Source: an uncultured Acidimicrobiales bacterium
Lineage (GTDB): Bacteria; Actinomycetota; Acidimicrobiia; Acidimicrobiales; SHLQ01
DNA length: 38,950 nucleotides
Assembly: GCA_937969345.1 (NCBI GenBank)
Contig: CALBVK010000012.1
Location: 1 to 38,950 of the forward strand
Direction of reading: 5' to 3'
The position numbers and the translations under genes are program-made. A model generated the notes under the pieces. The model saw only the letters and a list, made by a program, of their open reading frames with translations, had not been told where the DNA came from and did not search any database. This document shows positions 36,952 through 38,950 of the stretch, piece after piece. Within the stretch, counting starts at the first letter, position 1. The number at the start of each line of letters is the position of its first letter.

Positions 36952-36996
36952 TTTGTACAGAAAAAGGAACCTCACAGGGTCCAAATCCTGTACAAA
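36952..36996 (+). repeat. 45-nt palindromic dispersed repeat, copy C
   Basis: TTTGTACAGAAAAAGGAACCTCACAGGGTCCAAATCCTGTACAAA; exactly 60 nt after copy B. Confidence 0.95.
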
Positions 36997-36999
36997 TCT

Positions 37000-38127
37000 C
37001 TAGTTGCGGATCGGTGGGTGGCTGGTGATGAACTCGACGACGTCTTCTGGGCTGTCGAGGACCGCGATCATGTCGGCGTAGGGACGTTCGCCGGCGAGCT
37101 GGCGAAGCAAGAGTGGCGCAGCCAATCGGTCGTCGGCCCAGTAGGCACTGTCCACGAAGACCATCGGCGAGATGATTCCGAACACGTTGTAGTGGTTCTG
37201 GGTGGCATCCATGAACACCTCTTGGACGGTTCCGGCGGCACCGGGGGTGTACACGACCCCGTGTGTTGCGATCGCCAGGAGTCCGTCCTCGCGGATGCTG
37301 TTGCTGAAATACTTGGCGACGTCGGTGGCGAAGTCGTTCGTTGGCTCGTGACCATAGAACCAGGTGGGGATTGCGAGACTCGGCGACCCGCCAGGGGTGT
37401 TGGCCACAACGTCGAGGCCGACCTCCCGATATTCCTGCGTCTTGTAGTCCACCTCGGTGCGAAGTTTGTCGATCGCATCATCGAGGGCGTCGTCGGGCTG
37501 TGGTGCGAGCCAGGCACCTAGGTTTCCCGCTTCCATGGCACCTGGTCCGCCGCCGGTCACGACCAGATGTCCTGTGCGGGTTAGTGCCCGAGCTACGACA
37601 GCGACCGTTCGGTAGGTCTGTTCGTTACGACGCAGGCTGTGCCCACCCATGATCGCCACCACCTTTTCGTGATGCGAGAGGTAGCTCTGCAAGGCATCGT
37701 CGATTGCGTGATCGTGGATGCGTTGCGCGAGCGCTTCGAGAATCGGCGGGGGAGGGCTTTCCCGCCACCTTGCCTGATGGTGGTAGATACGGCTGTCGAG
37801 CTCATTGGTTCGCAGCTCGTCGGGGGTGTAGAGCGTGCCGCGATACGCGTTGTACGGAAGGTTCTCAAAGGGGGGAAAGACGGTGGCTCCCGTTGCTGCC
37901 ACGTGGCGTTCGGCATCGTCGGTGAGTAGGCAGCCCAAGAACGCGGTGTGTGGCCAAACCCGGTCGAGGATTTCGTCGGTACGTTCGCACAGATCGAGGC
38001 CTTGGACGGCAAGAGCACGCTTGCTGCCCGGTCCAACGAGCACGGAATCGAACGCTTCGATGGAGGTGATCTCGGCACATTCAGGAATGAGGGTGTGCGT
38101 TGAGGGGACGTTCTTTGGCGATGTCAC
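37000..38127 (-). CDS. LOG family / PpnN-like Rossmann-fold nucleotide hydrolase
   Basis: VAIMGGHSLRRNEQTYRTVAVVARALTRTGHLVVTGGGPGAMEAGNLGAW; PGAAGTVQEVFMDATQNHY. Confidence 0.82.
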   Translation of the reverse strand: MTSPKNVPSTHTLIPECAEITSIEAFDSVLVGPGSKRALAVQGLDLCERTDEILDRVWPHTAFLGCLLTDDAERHVAATGATVFPPFENLPYNAYRGTLYTPDELRTNELDSRIYHHQARWRESPPPPILEALAQRIHDHAIDDALQSYLSHHEKVVAIMGGHSLRRNEQTYRTVAVVARALTRTGHLVVTGGGPGAMEAGNLGAWLAPQPDDALDDAIDKLRTEVDYKTQEYREVGLDVVANTPGGSPSLAIPTWFYGHEPTNDFATDVAKYFSNSIREDGLLAIATHGVVYTPGAAGTVQEVFMDATQNHYNVFGIISPMVFVDSAYWADDRLAAPLLLRQLAGERPYADMIAVLDSPEDVVEFITSHPPIRN

Positions 38128-38363
38128 GTATTTGTCACAGTCGGTCGTGCGGCCTGTGTTGAGGGCGCGGGTGATGTTGTTGATGTTGCCAATGTTGTTC
38201 GGAAATCTTGCGATTTCAAGGATTCCGGCTTTACATCAGACGAGTTACAGTGTTGTAATTACATCACGGACATACGGCGAAGTCGTCGTTCACCACAAGA
38301 TCGGCGACCTAGCCATAGACGCGCGCGGCGTCTCGGCGGGTCTTCTGGGGAGTAGAAATCACG

Positions 38364-38648
38364 ATGATAAACACAGGCGCGTCTGACAAAGACGAACCAA
38401 CATGGCATGACTTTGCGAACTGCCTTGGTGTAGATCCTGACCTTTTCTTCCCCGAGCGTGGCGCGTCCACCAAGGAAGCCAAAGAGGTTTGCCGCGGCTG
38501 CGTAGTGCGCGATGACTGCCTCGAGTACGCGTTGCAGAATGGCGAGAAGTTCGGCATCTGGGGCGGCATGAGTGAGCGGGAGCGTCGTCGTATCCGTCGC
38601 CAACGCGCCCTTGCCCGTGCAGCGCTCGCAGCCGACGCCAGCGGCTGA
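38364..38648 (+). CDS. WhiB family transcriptional regulator
   Basis: Four Cys (NCLG...EVCRGCVVRDDC), GIWGGMSERERR. Confidence 0.96.
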   Translation: MINTGASDKDEPTWHDFANCLGVDPDLFFPERGASTKEAKEVCRGCVVRDDCLEYALQNGEKFGIWGGMSERERRRIRRQRALARAALAADASG

Positions 38649-38697
38649 TCCGCGAACTCGCGACGGCACTTTCTGAGCGGGCTGCTACTATTTCGGT

Positions 38698-38868
38698 ATG
38701 GGACCCATCGGTGCACCTGAACTTCTAATCATCCTTGTTGTGATCCTCGTGCTCTTCGGCGGAGCGAAGCTTCCAAAGCTCGCCCGTTCGCTCGGCGAAG
38801 CACAAAAGGAATTCAAGGACGGTCTGTCCAAAGGCATGGACGACGAAGACGAGTCTAAAGAGGCGTAA
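38698..38868 (+). CDS. tatA: twin-arginine translocase TatA/TatE family subunit
   Basis: 56-aa ORF below the track cutoff: MGPIGAPELLIILVVILVLFGGAKLPKLARSLGEAQKEFKDGLSKGMDDEDESKEA; FGGAKLPKLARSLGEA is diagnostic. Confidence 0.95.
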   Translation: MGPIGAPELLIILVVILVLFGGAKLPKLARSLGEAQKEFKDGLSKGMDDEDESKEA

Positions 38869-38908
38869 CGGCGCTTCTCCGTCCCACTCGTAGAGTCGGT
38901 CAAAACCT

Positions 38909-38950
38909 AAATCGCTCCGAGCCAGAGGCCCGGAGCGATTTCGTAGTTTT
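38909..38950 (+). terminator. Rho-independent-like terminator downstream of tatA
   Basis: 11-bp stem AAATCGCTCCG / CGGAGCGATTT followed by CGTAGTTTT at the window end. Confidence 0.85.

Noticed and set aside
36514-36984. 156-aa minus-strand ORF containing two FVQDLDPVRFLFLYK units
   Set aside because: Antisense to the well-supported phosphodiesterase gene; its N-terminus is only the palindromic repeat.
36892-36996. Possible two-repeat CRISPR array (45-nt repeats, 15-nt spacer)
   Set aside because: Spacer too short, only two units, repeats palindromic along their full length, and no cas genes in the window; a third copy lies elsewhere in inverted orientation.

Overview
GC-rich, actinobacterial-looking chromosomal window (WhiB, TatA, SigE-type ECF sigma factor, many GTG starts). 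The family mix would fit a marine Acidimicrobiia-like genome, but that placement is inference. About 37 genes were recognised, mostly housekeeping or metabolic. No tRNA/rRNA, CRISPR, transposase, prophage or obvious defence island was seen. Non-routine content: (1) a 45-nt symmetric palindromic repeat (TTTGTACAG-N27-CTGTACAAA) in three copies. One copy abuts a strong terminator; two lie in tandem with a 60-nt period and fill the gap between two convergent stop codons. (2) A GH1-like protein that appears to have lost both catalytic glutamates. (3) A LEA-like/TM/BON-like/FAS1/OmpA fusion. (4) A triple TTGA-N4-TCAA operator array between marR and pirin-yceI. (5) An overlapping MocR / O-antigen-ligase-TPR / ECF sigma / membrane Asp-box protein gene string. 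(6) A DmdA-like protein. (7) A PhnZ-like HD oxygenase in a compact operon. (8) A frameshifted RDD gene. (9) A MoxR-like AAA and a VWA protein about 10 kb apart. All family calls come from motif recognition by eye; no database search was run.
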